From Turritopsis dohrnii (lineage: Eukaryota; Cnidaria; Hydrozoa; Anthoathecata; Oceaniidae): DNA of 64,000 nucleotides. Location: the NCBI GenBank assembly GCA_027922465.2, contig BQMF02000340.1:430624-494623 (forward strand), read 5' to 3'. Below the pieces are notes generated by a model. The model did no database searches. It was not told the origin of the DNA and saw nothing but the letters and a program-made list of their open reading frames with translations. This document shows, piece by piece, positions 22,660-34,992 of this stretch; within the stretch, counting starts at the first letter, position 1; the number at the start of each line of letters is the position of its first letter. The position numbers were made by a program, and so were the translations under genes.

Positions 22660-25600
22660 TTGATGGAGAACTATAATGCGTGGCCAGTGAACATGTTAGG
22701 CAGTAGTGAGACGACCTGAAAAGTATTTTTATTGATGTTGGGCGAAGTGCGAAGATTATTTGTAATGCTTTACTGGAAATAGATGAAGCTAGAGTAAAGT
22801 TATTTGAAATTGCGCACTTGAGAATAAATAAATCGGACGGTGCTTGTTGACGGTTGATGTTTTTGCAGAAAGGGTTACTGTCTTCTCATGAAGAGGCGAA
22901 GTCATTCAGCTACGTGGGACATTCCTTACTTTAGTACAAATTTAAATTCAAATTTGAACTTGCAGGACACCTGTCAGGTGATACCACCATTGTAGCGAGT
23001 GTATATCAATCCAAAAACAAAAAGTCATTATACTAAGGGGAAAGGTAGTTATGTTAATATAAAGGGGGCACACTAAATCAACATAAATTTGTGGTCACCT
23101 TACAGTAAGATAAGACAGAGAAATGTGCGGCTATAGGGAATTAGATTTAGTTGTTAATTGCTAAGGTTAATAAATAAGTCAAACCACCGTTTATGTTGGT
23201 TACGACAAGCCAATAACTAACGGATCTGTTGTGTCTTTTAATTTACGAATGAATATAGCTCGGAATGATCGAAATATAGAGAAAATGATGAAAAGTTAAA
23301 GAACGATTTAATATGTTTCTTTCTAAATAAAATATACAAAATTCTCCGCGGGGAAAGAGATATAATGGTCCACATGTTTTTGTGTCAACATCTTGCAATA
23401 ACAACATTATTTGAAAACGTCATCTTCCCAAACTGATCAATTTATCCCATATAGAACGCATTCCACTATAACTGCCATATAATCTTGGGAGGGTTACTGA
23501 TCCTATTATATATGTTTCTGATGAACTGATATCAGGTCATGCTATAACTTCCAGATGTCTGACAGGTGACTGTGCATCAATGACTTGTCTTCTGTAATAA
23601 AATCAAAATATTATCAAGTGTTATATGTTCTGTTCTCAGAAGTATAAATTATTGTTTGCTGTGAATCATATCTTTATATCATTTATAGTTTAAGTCATGA
23701 CCAGTTTTCGATTTATTGACATTTATTTAACTAATATTTATTTTCCATATTCATAGAACAAAAGACAAAATGTTGGTGAAATTTACAATCTTATCCAAAA
23801 CTTTTCTGTCTTTGAAAATGAATCCAAAATCCAAACTTTAGTCTTTCAACAGAAAAACTTCCAGAAACTGCTTACAAGAATGGAACCAAACTTCAGTGGT
23901 ATCATTATATAGGCTAGTAACAGACGCCAACTACCAATATTTCCAAATGTCTCTGGTCTCTATTTTCAATATGGAACATGTTGACCACAAATTAGGAAAT
24001 ACACATGCTGAACATACCATAACGTTCTTTTAGTGAACTATCTAGTATCTAAACATCCGAAGCATCTTTGAATCATTTGAAAATCATAAGAAAATATACA
24101 ATACCTTTAAATAATAAACAAAAACCACCACCACCACAAACAACAACAAAAAATGAAAAGGCAGAAACAAAATGCTCTGATAGTACAGTTCTACGTTCTG
24201 CATGCAAAGTGAAGAAATAGAAGGATTTCATGATAGAACTCAAGCTGCTTATCCATTTGCCCTCTCTATTAAACTTAATAACGTAATGGCAATTAGTACT
24301 TAACCAGAACACTATGCATTCCAACCACAAGTAACTTAAGACACATTAATAAACATTGATTTCTTTATTAAAACTACAAAAAATCGAAAATAATATAATT
24401 ATAAACAACAACACAGAAAGATTGTCACTAGTTGGAAGAAAGATATTCACAAATATATTATCAACTTTATAGCTTTAGTAAATTAGTGCATTTACTCCTG
24501 CTTGTAATTGAATAATTTTTATTAAATTCAGATAGGCAAGTTACCAGCTGCAAACAGGAACATAGGAACATTAAGATCAGAGTTTTAAAGTGAGAGAATT
24601 ATCACATAGTCCCAAAATTTGCCTAGAATAACACAAAATGAAAAAAAAAAAAAAATATGGAGGAAAAAATCCATGATTAACATTTAGTATCCTTCAAGGA
24701 TTTGGGCTGGGATATAACAAACCATCAAGCAAGGCCCTTTAACCCTGTGTTATTTAAAAAAAAACAAAAAAACAATTGTTCCGGCTAAAAGAAAATATAA
24801 GGTTGTTCATTTGAGATACTTCCAAGACTATCTAAAGAGGACACCACTGCAATATTGCTTAAGTTGAGTAGATAAAGTTCTGTCTGCAAAATGATAGGTT
24901 GAAATACAAATGCTTATCATTACAAGACTCACAAAACATAGTTCCTAAGACAATCAAATGAAGGATTTTATGCTTTACAAGTTTAAAGATAACATTACCA
25001 TAATTAGGAAAAGTTTGGAGATATGAATATTATGGATGACATAATGATAAAGTGAGTAGAAATTACACCAAAGAAACTTCACCTTTCTCGAGTGATACAT
25101 TCAAAATTGTTGATTAATATCATAAACTATATGCAAACTAAACTACCTGGAAAAAACTTGACTGAAATGATTAAAAAATCACATAAGAATATAATATCAT
25201 CCTCTTACAAAACCTCTTATAAATCTTCTCAATGTTTAAAAGCTTGCTTTGATAAGGCCTTCAAAAAGTGGTTTGTGAGATAGATTTGAAACCTTTTTAG
25301 AAAAAGGTGTATTACAGGCTTTTTTTTATAAGCATAGGCAAATTTGGGGCAGAGTCAAGTATGCTTAAATTTTACCTTCAAACCAGGGTGATATATGCTG
25401 AATAAAGGACAAGGGCAGATGCAAAGACTGGCCAAAGACACAACCAAGACAAATGGCTAACAAAACATGAAATGAAAGAAAGCATGACCTACCAGATAGC
25501 CAGTATAAACTTGAATGTGTGCAAAAGTTGATGAGTATATAAGTTTTAACTCCACAACAGGATGAATTGGAATGAAAAAAAAACTTAGTATCAAAGTAAA

Positions 25601-26080
25601 TCAATAAGTAATTAATTAAATATCCAAGGTGATAATAAAGTTTATCAAAAAAGTACAAGTAAAAATTAATTAAACAATTAACAAAACACAGAAACTAAAA
25701 TAGATCATAAAAATACAATGCGTAAAAACAGAACCTTAAAGAACAAAACCAAAGTAGCAACACTTAAATTTGGAAATTTTTTTGATTATAAGTTTTTGAA
25801 TATTATGCTTGCACCACAGACCTTCCTCACTTCAACTATAAAAAGTGAAATATACCTAATTGATTATTAATGCTTATTCACAAACTTAAAGAATACAAAA
25901 ATCATTTTAGTGAACCACAGAAGAAATTTTGGACAGTAATTAGCTGTCACAAAGAATCACTTGTGCTAATTATGGTCTACATAAAAGTATCTGACTAACT
26001 GCACTCTTTCATTGTGTTTCAGTAATGGATGAAAATGGGTGTAACAAAAGGCTTAGCAATGGAATGCTATGTCAACAATA
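22660..26080. other. Non-coding, no recognisable gene
   Basis: AT-rich, with short frames only. The frame at 25092-25283 (Lys/Ser-rich, 63 codons) and a minus-strand one at 24073-24330 have no motif. There is an A15-type homopolymer near 24643-24657. No terminal repeats found. Confidence 0.5.
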
Positions 26081-26084
26081 ACAA

Positions 26085-27046
26085 TACTCTCAAGTGCCTC
26101 ATTGTAGGAGGGTCATAATAAGCAGGGGAGGTTGTGCTGCAAGGGAAATATAATAAAAAGGGGAGGGTGCACATTAAAAGGGAAAAAAGGAAACATTATA
26201 CTTTCTGTTAAAAAATGTTGATGTTCTTCTTGTTCATATTATTTATTTGTTTGTTCTCGTTAAGATGTTAACATAGTGTCCTCCCACCAGTCTGCTGGGG
26301 GATTTAGATTTTCAAAATTTGGCCGCATGGGGGGGAATAGCAAATTTTGCATTTCTTGAGGGGGGAAAGGTATTTTGTGGGGGATCATTTTTAACTGTTC
26401 ATATTTTCTTCATTATTTGCAAAGTTTGTTTATATTGCTTTTATATTGTTTATATTGCTTTGAAATCTAACTCACATTAAACACAAGACTATTTTAGACA
26501 GCCCATTTTTTCACATTCAGAAAGTGAGACTTGATATTTTTGAGAAGTTTTGAGAGAGGAAGAGAGCATAGCCTACAAAGAAGAGAAAAAAACATTTTAT
26601 ATACCCGTATGCATATATATTGATCATGGTTTACATCTACATTAAGGGTGGGGGAGTTTTCAAAATACTTTGCTTGAGGGGGGAGAGGCTGACCCTAGGG
26701 GGAGGCCTTTGCTTGGGGGGGGGGGACCAGGGGGGTGGAGGACACTATGGTTAAGATTTTGTTGCATTTGAAATGATTGTCTCTATTATTATTTTAATAA
26801 CTTCCTCATCACTAGCCAAAAATCTACTGAAAAAGTTAAGTTGCACCTTGAAAATGTCTAACATGTCTAATTTTAGTTACTGACCTCGTGAATTCATAAA
26901 ACGGGAGGGTTCTAATAATGGGGTAGGGGTGGTGGATTTAGAAAAATTTGGTGCTCTGGAGAGGAGGTCGTAATAAAGTTAAATGGATGGTGAAATTTTC
27001 CCAAAAATGCAAGAGACCTCCCCCTACAATTAGGCACTTGAGAGTA
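26085..27046. mobile_element. Inverted-repeat element (outer of a nested pair)
   Basis: The left end TACTCTCAAGTGCCTCATTG (26085) is matched by the inverted right end CTACAATTAGGCACTTGAGA ending at 27046, giving arms of about 28 bp with a few mismatches. Subterminal sequence on both sides is G-rich (GGAGGGT, GGGGAGG). A target duplication could not be fixed. A second element (26272-26750) is inserted inside it. Confidence 0.6.
26272..26750. mobile_element. TTAA-flanked MITE, G-rich (piggyBac- or Kolobok-like)
   Basis: TTAA lies at both borders (26268-26271, 26751-26754), with termini CATAGTGTCCTCCCACC and the inverted CCATAGTGTCCTCCACC. TTAA duplication is typical of piggyBac and Kolobok. 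The interior has runs of G on the plus strand, including GGGGGGGGGGG near 26715. No ORF. Confidence 0.65.
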
Positions 27047-27933
27047 AAAGACTAACACCAGGAAAGCGCATGGATAATCAAGAAATACAAATTATAAGAC
27101 AAATTATATACTAGGGTCCTTTTGTTATCCAAGCTGCCCTTCATACAACAAACATTAATTTTCACAATGTTCATTCTTGTCATTGAAATTTCTCATAAGT
27201 TATGAAATTCTCAGGATTAATACTTAATGGCAACAAATCATCAGTTAATCTCACAAACTCTATTGCAATAGATGTTCCATTATTATAGTACTTCTGACGC
27301 TACCACAACTCCACAATAATAATGTATTTGCTCAATTTTCACAATTTATAATTTTTCCTCTTTCTTTGGCAGACACATATTTCAGTAGTCTGTTTTTTCC
27401 AATTTTCCAATTTTGCGTATAGATATCTAGTTGATATTAAATTAGTTTTGCAATCTACTATTACAGCAAACATATTAATCACTAAAAGGCAATAATATGG
27501 ACTCTACTGAAGATATGAAAAAATTTGCTTTTATATTTATAATTGTTAAGTTGGACTGAAAATTGACGAAATTTACTTTGCCATGTTTCTATGAGCTTCT
27601 TCCACTGAAATTTTTAATCGTACTGAGCAAGCGTTGTGGTTGGTTGTGAAATTTCCTATGTACATTTTTATTTCTATTTTTATTAATTAATTTGCATAAG
27701 GTACATAATACTTAATCTTTTTATTTAAATAAATTTTTAGGGATATATATAAGTTGAGAACTAACAAGATAAAAACAATTGGAAAGTCATCATTGCATTG
27801 GGAATCAAAGAATGATTTATCCATACCATTACTCAATAATATTAAATCACAGCGTAATTATCTAAATGGGAAGAGACTATAAATAATAGCTGTCGAGCCA
27901 ATTCTTTAGCAAACAGTCAGGGAAATCAGCTTA

Positions 27934-28219
27934 GGGGACATTCACATAGTACGTATGCACAAAAAGTCGAAAATCAGATCCCCCCGCCCCTGCCCCCTTG
28001 TACGCAAACGTACACATTTACTCCACCAATTACGATGTATCTCATAATTATTCTAATCAGCTAAAATCGATTTATTTCAAGGAAAAAAAGCAACAAAAAA
28101 TATTTTTTTGTGTACGTACTTTTCCCCAGCACCCCTACCCTCCCCCTTGTACGCAAGCGTACGCTTTTGCAGAGACCCCCCTTCCCCCCTTTGTGCGTAC
28201 GTACTATGTGAATGTCCCC
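27934..28219. mobile_element. Harbinger-like MITE, 286 bp
   Basis: The terminal repeats GGGGACATTCACATAGTACG and their complement are flanked by TTA (27931-27933, 28220-28222). A 3-bp TTA/TAA duplication and GGG(G)xCAT...AxxTACGT termini are features of widespread PIF/Harbinger MITEs. The inside repeats TTGTACGCAAGCGTACG-type palindromes (about 27998-28010 and 28146-28163). Non-coding. Confidence 0.75.
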
Positions 28220-28224
28220 TTATC

Positions 28225-29135
28225 ACGGGATCCCTTAAACATGTGATCCCTTTTCTGAACCAAGCTGTGTGTCTGTGTTGAATTAGTTTGCAGGATAGCA
28301 AAAGTCATCTGATCTGAACTGACATTGTCTTGCTATATTATATATTAGTATTTTAAGTACAGCATGACCAAACACTACAATGAAGTATGAATGCAAGAAG
28401 AAAACAACTAACAGAAAGCAAGATAGATATATGTATTAAAGGAAAATCAGATCAGCTAATGTGACATGACATGTGGGCCGGATAGTTTCAAAATATGCCT
28501 CCCCTCCTCATCATCTTTTAAGAAAGAAAATCGGGTCGAAAACAGTCTACCTGGTGCAAATCTAAGAAACATTGCATTTATGCTACAATTGCAGCATAAA
28601 CCCTGGATCCTGCGTATTTAGAAGTTTTCCTTGACTGGGGCAAATAAAGAGGTATTGCATTTCTGCTTGTCAACTAATCATAAGAGATCATAAGAAAAAA
28701 CAAGGTATCTAGACTGCTCTATATTTAACATAACATTATGATATTTCTTGGAGGCTAACATTTAGTATTAGTCTTTGACTATTTATGTTAGTCTCCTTGC
28801 TGCCATGTGATATGTTAACAAATCCTCTCTGGGTTGTTAAAATATTTTAGCTACCACTTACTTTAAAAACTGAGAGCTTCTTTAGAGGGGGGAGACAACC
28901 TCCAACATAAACCCACGGAGACATTTTGCTAAGCTGAGTGTGTAGGATGTGGAATGATTGGGAAAATAATAATACAAGACGACAAATTTAAGAAAAATTA
29001 GAAAATTATCAAATATCAAATATCAAATAAGAAAAGCAAAAAAGCTTTTCGATATCATCCTCACTCTGTAGCATGTTTTGGTTCATGAGCTACACAACTT
29101 TAAGTGCACCGCATGCATCGTGGCCAATCAGAAAC
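28225..29135. other. Non-coding, 3' side of the minus-strand gene
   Basis: No coding or repeat signal recognised apart from a short ATCAAATATCAAATATCAAA tandem near 29010-29028. Confidence 0.45.
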
Positions 29136-29137
29136 GT

Positions 29138-29692
29138 TTATATACTAGAGCGAGCTATGAACCTCCCCGTACTGTTCTTTTCCTTTTCGTTCGCATTTGT
29201 TTTATCCGCCAATTTCAACTTGCTTTCCTGGACTACTATTCTTAACGCTTGTTCCGACACCTCTTTTGATTCAGTTTTGCAGGCGTTCTTGATATGCTTC
29301 ATATTGTTATCAGCAACGGGTGTCTGTTCTCCGGAATCCCATGAGACCAAAACTAGCCTGCTTTCCTGTTCTGGTTTTGCCAGCTCCGCTGAAAAGTAAT
29401 TATTGATAGCGTTCTTTATATCATCTCCTTTCAGCAACTCGTTTTTGATATTTCCGTAGTCTCTTCTATCAACGATCTCGCGTAGATTTTCCGAATTTAT
29501 TAGGAATATTCTGTTCAGTTTTGGTAACATCTTTTCGAATTTTTCGGCATACTGCTGCAAATCCTCGAATTCTCTATTGATATCCTCTATGTCAAGCACT
29601 TCAATATCTTTCTCCTCAAGTTTTTCGGTGAGATTTCGTAACTTTTCGTCTTCATTTTCACCGACAGCAAAAAGAAGAATAGTAAAACCCAT
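29138..29692 (-). CDS. 184-aa protein, weak TIR/SEFIR-like fold, unknown function
   Basis: Single open frame MGFTILLFAVGENEDEKL... with an intron-acceptor-like TTTCAG just before GAAAATATG, so a spliced 5' UTR is likely. Predicted alternation: beta strand (TILLFAVGE, residues 4-12), charged helix (about 13-27), strand (IEVLDIE, about 30-36), a long charged helix/coiled coil (40-65), IFLINS (strand), a basic RRDYG loop, and RLVLVSWDSGE (strand, about 111-121). It ends in a Lys/Glu-rich tail. The pattern of a short N-terminal strand and alternating alpha/beta elements in about 120 aa could be a TIR- or SEFIR-type signalling domain, but no diagnostic box is clear. No signal peptide or membrane span, so cytoplasmic. 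Coding is supported by length and codon character; function is a guess. Confidence 0.6.
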   Translation of the reverse strand: MGFTILLFAVGENEDEKLRNLTEKLEEKDIEVLDIEDINREFEDLQQYAEKFEKMLPKLNRIFLINSENLREIVDRRDYGNIKNELLKGDDIKNAINNYFSAELAKPEQESRLVLVSWDSGEQTPVADNNMKHIKNACKTESKEVSEQALRIVVQESKLKLADKTNANEKEKNSTGRFIARSSI

Positions 29693-29699
29693 ATTTTCC

Positions 29700-30955
29700 T
29701 GAAACCCTTAAAAGAAAGAAAAATGTAAATATGAAGAATTCAAAACTAAAAATTTGACAAACACAAGATAAAAACACATTGTCTTTATTTTTTCCAGTTT
29801 AACTTCTGGTCTGGATTTAACTTATTCCGGTTGTCTGTCGTTTGCCGTAAATATTTATCAAAGGTTCGTTTTAACTGTGAGAACACACAATTTCGAAGAC
29901 CAGATATACGTTTCGAAATAGAAATCCCAGTCTTACATGTTGTCTATACCATTGAAACACGAAATAAAAGTGTGGTTGAGCTCAAAATGAATGTACTACA
30001 AGGGATTGCGTTCCAACTATAAAACTTTCTGGATGAAATCTTGAATAATTTATTAAACTTCCCTCTTTTGCTAACACGACACGGAACAAAACCAAAAGAA
30101 CGTCAGAAGTTACTCTATTCGACATTCCCAGACGACTCGATCAGTATTCAGCCAACTGCTTTGAAAAGTTAATTTTACTTACTTTTTGATTGTCAGTGGT
30201 TGCTTGATATTATTGAACTTTCGTATTGCACTTTGAATCCACCACAATGATCAAGCTCTGTATCGTTTCATCAAAACAAACCTTGTGTTGTCGCTACATA
30301 AATAATCCGAAAATCAGATAGTCGCCACTACCTTGTTTCCTTTTCTGGGCATACAATTGTTCAGATCCAGCCAATCAGCGGTCAGATTTGAGCGTTTGAT
30401 TGACAGTCGTCACTATTGTCCTGCAATCAAAAAGAGCGTATGAAAAGTCATTGTTGACGAGATAGTTCTTTTGGCGGGAACAAGTTAGCTAAACTAATAT
30501 TTAGGTTAACAAACAGGAGAACTCAATTCTCCGCTAATGTGAAAGGAAACACTTTCAGCGAAAATCACAGCGAGAGATGTCGCAAGCAAGTCGTCCAAAT
30601 CAGTATTGGTTCTGTCAAAGGATTGACTTTCATCAAGATGCATAATGGACATGTCGAAGGATAAGGAAAGAAAATTTACATCCAATGATAGAAATGATCT
30701 TTTCGTATCCCTCTCCGGTCTGTCCAGATGTTTATGGAATGATGAGTATTCGTCGCACCAACACTCCCGGCAAAACTAAGAGGGTAAAGGTGCCTATGCT
30801 CAACATTCATAATACGATTGTTATAGCAGCGCTTCTTTCCTGCTTTCTCATGTCTTTCTAATATTTTTGGTGGTCGGAGGTGTTTTTGACTTTTGGCGTT
30901 TGTATTTATTACTCGTCAAAATAGGCATTACGCAATCTGTGGGAACAATACTTTC
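29700..30955. other. Upstream region of the minus-strand gene
   Basis: Probably holds the promoter and 5' UTR exon of the 29138-29692 gene. A 63-codon plus-strand frame at 29831-30022 has no motif. No TATA box could be assigned with confidence. Confidence 0.4.
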
Positions 30956-30959
30956 CTAA

Positions 30960-31700
30960 TTGGCGGGGCGGGATGAAAATTGTCCCGGGACGGTTTTTAC
31001 ATTGCGATCATATGAGATTTTCGTCCCGCCTTGCCGGGATGAAAATCATCCTGGGATAGTTTTTATGTTATTGTTTACATAAAAAATTTTATTAATGCGC
31101 ACGCGTGAAATATTGTCCCGTCCCGGCTAGACGAGATAATTGTGATCATATGGTGAAAATCATCCCGGGATAGTTTTTATGTTATTGCTTTTATAAAAAT
31201 TGTAATTACTGCGCACGCGTGAAATATTATCTCGTCCCGGCAAGACGGGATAACTGTGATCATATGGAAAACAATAGACCTTTCCCGAATTTCTGTTTAA
31301 ACACCGTGTTATAGCCTAGCTTCTAAGTTTCGCCTCTTTTTCAAACTCTTAATTACTTCTAATTATTCCACTAGGGAACTGAAAGAACGAGTAACTATTA
31401 CTTACTGAAAACATTATGCAATTAGAAAAACAATAAAACACATAGAAACGAGGCTAAACTTGATAACTAAGCCTTAACTCGGCATTTAAACAGAAATTCG
31501 GGAAAGGTGTATTACCTCTCTTAAGCGGGATCCCGGCAGAAATAAACGAGATCCCCCCTTACCGGGACAGGGTGATTTTTTTCGTTTTCCATATGATCAG
31601 AAAAAAATTTTAAGCGAGAATTACATAAAAACTAGGATCTCGTCAAAACGTCTCGTCTTGCCCTGCCGGGATGAAAAGCTCCATATGATCAGCCCCTTAA
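30960..31700. repeat. Reiterated CCCGGGA / GATCATATG repeat block
   Basis: Modules combining GGGATGAAAATCATCCCGGG, GTTTTTATGTTATTG and TGATCATATGG recur at about 30960, 31020, 31145 and 31180-31262. They appear in inverted form at 31525-31695 (TCCCGGCAG..., CATATGATCAG). The block is roughly palindromic around a nested MITE at 31277-31509. It is probably a foldback element or several stacked copies. No ORF and no clear termini. Confidence 0.5.
31277..31509. mobile_element. TA-flanked MITE, family GACCTTTCCCGA (copy 1)
   Basis: Terminal repeats GACCTTTCCCGAATTTCTGT and the inverted CACCTTTCCCGAATTTCTGT, extended by TTTAAA, are flanked by TA (31275-31276, 31510-31511). 233 bp, non-coding. The same outer termini occur at 34782-34992. 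Confidence 0.7.
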
Positions 31701-32287
31701 TGGCAATAAAATATTGACAAAAAAGCATTGCATCTGTAAGTTTGTTATGTGACGTTGTCATGGAAATAAAAGTCCAAACATATAAATGAAACCAAGCATC
31801 TTTAGCATTGAAACAAAAGACAATGAGGTCACAATCCTAAGATATTCTGATGTGATATTCTTCTTGTTTTTCGTTTCTTTTTGTTTTTTGTGTCTTTGAT
31901 ACACCTTTATCACTAACCTCAAGCATGAAATTCTCGTTCAAAATCTTCCTCTTAAAACATCTTGAATTTTTTTCTTCAACTATGCTCTACCTCCGATTCC
32001 GTAATGAATTTTTGAATATGTTTATACCACCTGCTTTAAGAAACAAATGCTTTTTTGCAATATGGTTCATCAAATATTGTAACCGCAAAGAAAACAAGAA
32101 AAAAAACAAAGAACAAGATTTTAGCCATTCTTTATCACGATTTACAGTAGATGATCGACTTAACGTTCACTATACAGTTGGGGTAATTTGGTCTTTTATG
32201 GTATGTTTTAAAAAAAATTATAGGAAAAAATTCGAAATTACAATAAGAATTAATCAATCAAATCTATAAAACTCAAATTCTCTTCTA

Positions 32288-33085
32288 CCTAAGGGAAGAA
32301 ATTTTGGCGGATTTGGCGGATTGCTTCAAAAACCGCCAAAATCCACCAATACTTCTTCCCACCAAAAATAATTATTTTTGTGATCCTCCAAAATTAATTC
32401 TCGCCAAATTTGATTTAAATGCTCGTCCACCAAAATTAATTCCCGCCAAATTTGATTGTTTTCGCAAACCGCCAATTTTTTTTCAAAAGGAATTAAAAGG
32501 TATAAAATGTTAGAATTTCAGCATTGCACATCACTATTTCATTTCAAATCAATCCGTACTAACGATTGTTGGTCTCTTCTGACCCTTCCTTTTTTTACTG
32601 GCTCTCTCTGAACTGGTGAGAAAAAGGTTCTGATGTCTTTAATTCCAATTCTTTTCTTGCCGAGATCAGATGTTTTAGATGATTTCATCAACGTGCAAGA
32701 CGATGACGACGACGAAAAATCAGAGTGGGAAGATGATAACATTGACTTTGAACGAAACGCTTTCGATTTTATTACAGATGATGAATTTGATTCATAAATT
32801 ACTGTAATAAAAACTTGCATTGTTTTTGTTTTTTGAAAAAAAGATGTTGGACTTTCCTCTTCTCACTTAAATATTTTGTCTCTTTATTCTATCGAACCAC
32901 TTAATTGAAAATTGATTATTGGGGGAATCCGCCAAAATTAATTTCCGCTAAATATAAAAATTTTCCCTAACCGCCAAAATAAATTCCCGCTAAATTTACT
33001 TTTTTTCTCGATCTGCCAAAATAAATTCCGCTCATAAATGAGCTCATCCGCCAAAATTTCTTCCCGCCAAAATTTCTTCCCTAGG
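32288..33085. mobile_element. TA-flanked MITE with CCGCCAAA subterminal repeats and acidic ORF
   Basis: Termini CCTAAGGGAAGAAATTTTGG and the inverted CCTAGGGAAGAAATTTTGGC are flanked by TA (32286-32287, 33086-33087). CCGCCAAAATTAATTCCCGC-type motifs recur many times inside both ends. The organisation matches the element at 5141-5666: TA duplication, reiterated subterminal motif, and an acidic ORF in the middle. Tc1/mariner/pogo-like by inference. Confidence 0.7.
32633..32797 (+). CDS. Small acidic ORF inside MITE, possible transposase tail
   Basis: A 54-codon frame ending in a run of acidic residues (NVQDDDDDEKSEWEDDN then FDFITDDEFDS). It resembles the 5267-5452 ORF only in composition and in its place inside a TA element. 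It could be the residual 3' end of a pogo-type transposase whose acidic tail survived internal deletion. Translation is uncertain, and the antisense strand also has an open frame (32539-32820). Confidence 0.3.
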   Translation: MSLIPILFLPRSDVLDDFINVQDDDDDEKSEWEDDNIDFERNAFDFITDDEFDS

Positions 33086-33089
33086 TATT

Positions 33090-34778
33090 TTCTTTTTCAA
33101 AGCCGCGTCAAAACTTGAGAAGGTATAGTCAAGTCAAGTCAAGCTATTACCAAAGCTTGAACAAGACAGCTACGCTTCACGAGGCGGTCACCCACAGAAA
33201 CTCCACCGGAAATTGGTCTCAAGAAGTGGTCTTTATTTGTGATTCCACTATCAATAATATATTTAATTTTTGATGTAGTTTATTTAAATCATTGAAACCA
33301 GAAGAGGTATAAATTTAAGATAGCAAAAACAAATTTGCCGTTCTTTAACAAAACATATAATTCCTAACCCCTTCATTATTTTTGCCGCTAACCAAAAACA
33401 AGTAATTTCTCACCTCTCGATTACTTTCACCACTATCCATTCCTAGTACTTTTAGATTAATGATTATGCTTAATGAAACTTTAGATTAAGCGATACAGTT
33501 CAGAGTGAGCATTGAGAATCAACCTCGAAGCCATGGTCTCTGGTGTTATACGTACATCGAAAAGACCAGAGACTCTGGGTTCGAGGTTGCATCGAGAAAC
33601 AAAAACATACATCAAGTAGAATAACTGAAATCTGCAATACTCAAAAATACTTTTCATACCGATGCAGCGTTCGTTCTTTGCACCCTCCCCAAGAAACACC
33701 CTCTCCTGAAGCTTTCTTCTTTTTTAAACTAAAATTCTATTTGTTATTTATTTATTGATTGCTTGATGTTTACCTCACATCTGTTATCAATATGAGCAGT
33801 TTTTTACTTCCTGCTTAAAGAAAGAGTTTGAGAAAGGGAAACAATTTTTCGTTGTATTTTGGAAAACTGGAGATGCTACGAATACTTCATCCCTTAATTT
33901 TCTAAATATATAATGAGAATATATATGTCTCCCAGTTTATTGTTCTTAAACCAATCATCCAACAAACATTGATCTCTCCTCGAACTAGAAACTTTACCCA
34001 GCAAGAATTACAAGTGACTCTTTTGAAGGACGATACTTTTCAATCGGAGACAATCTGCAATCAATCTTTTTTTAGACAAATAAGGGTAGGTAAATTAAAA
34101 ATCCGTACTCGGAGTGGGGATTATCCGTTTTATGAACAGAGAAAAAACTATTCACTCTTTTTGTAAAGCTACGTCATCGTTATCAAGTATTGTAATGTCT
34201 TTTGTTCCGAATACCGAATTCGATGTTCGGTAATACGACTTTACGTCTTTACGTATTTTATTCAAAGTCTCAAAGTTAAAGTTGACAAGGAAGGGGAATA
34301 TACTCCTTATCCGTGCTGCCGTTGAAGCGACGTTTTTTTGGTGAAATAAGATCTAGAGAGTTATTGCTGGAGTTTACTGGAGCTTTTATGAACATGAAGC
34401 TTCTGGCTTCGTTTTTAACCGACAGTTAAGTGGCAAATGAGGTTTATTATTTGTCTTGAGAAGACAAATTATGAAAAATGACTGAAGGGAATTGAGACAA
34501 CCTGCATGTCTATATTGCCTGTCGCTCGTCATTCTCAAATCACTCTCAACTTATTCTATGATATGTCAACTTAAAACGTTGTGTTGTTTAAAGTGTATAA
34601 GGGAGGTAATTAGTTATTCCCTCAAGTGGATGTCGGTTACTTCAGATCGAAGTGAGGAAATTATAAAAACAATGCTACAACTGTTTCGGTCTCAACACAT
34701 CCTACTCACAATGGGAGAGGTGCGAAACGATAAGTACAGGGTGTCTCAGAAAGACTTATCCGCAAACTTTCAGTGCCT
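33090..34778. other. Non-coding, no recognisable gene
   Basis: Contains short frames only (for example 33969-34166 and 34492-34782). An inverted pair GAGGTTGATTCTCAATGCTC / TCGAAAAGACCAGAGACTC-like is too weak to call. Confidence 0.4.
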
Positions 34779-34781
34779 ATA

Positions 34782-34992
34782 GACCTTTCCCGAGTTTATT
34801 TTTTATCACACTCCGCCTCGTTTTCAATTGCGTTACTATGACAACCGAATCTCTTGTGCTCCATCATTAACACTATCACAATTATTACACTTATTGCACA
34901 TTACTGAAATGAGTCCCGTGACATTTCGTTACCATATTAACCATTGCGAAAACGAGGCGGAGCTTGATAAAAAAATAAACTCGGGAAATGTC
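34782..34992. mobile_element. TA-flanked MITE, family GACCTTTCCCGA (copy 2)
   Basis: Terminal repeats GACCTTTCCCGAGTTTATTT and the inverted GACATTTCCCGAGTTTATTT, extended by TTTATCA, are flanked by TA (34780-34781, 34993-34994). 211 bp. The termini match copy 1 (31277-31509) but the interiors differ. Confidence 0.7.

Noticed and set aside
25092..25283. 63-codon Lys/Ser-rich ORF
   Set aside because: No motif, no splice context, AT-rich surroundings; expected by chance.
32539..32820. 93-codon minus-strand ORF inside the MITE
   Set aside because: Antisense of the acidic ORF (Ser-rich as its complement) with no motif.
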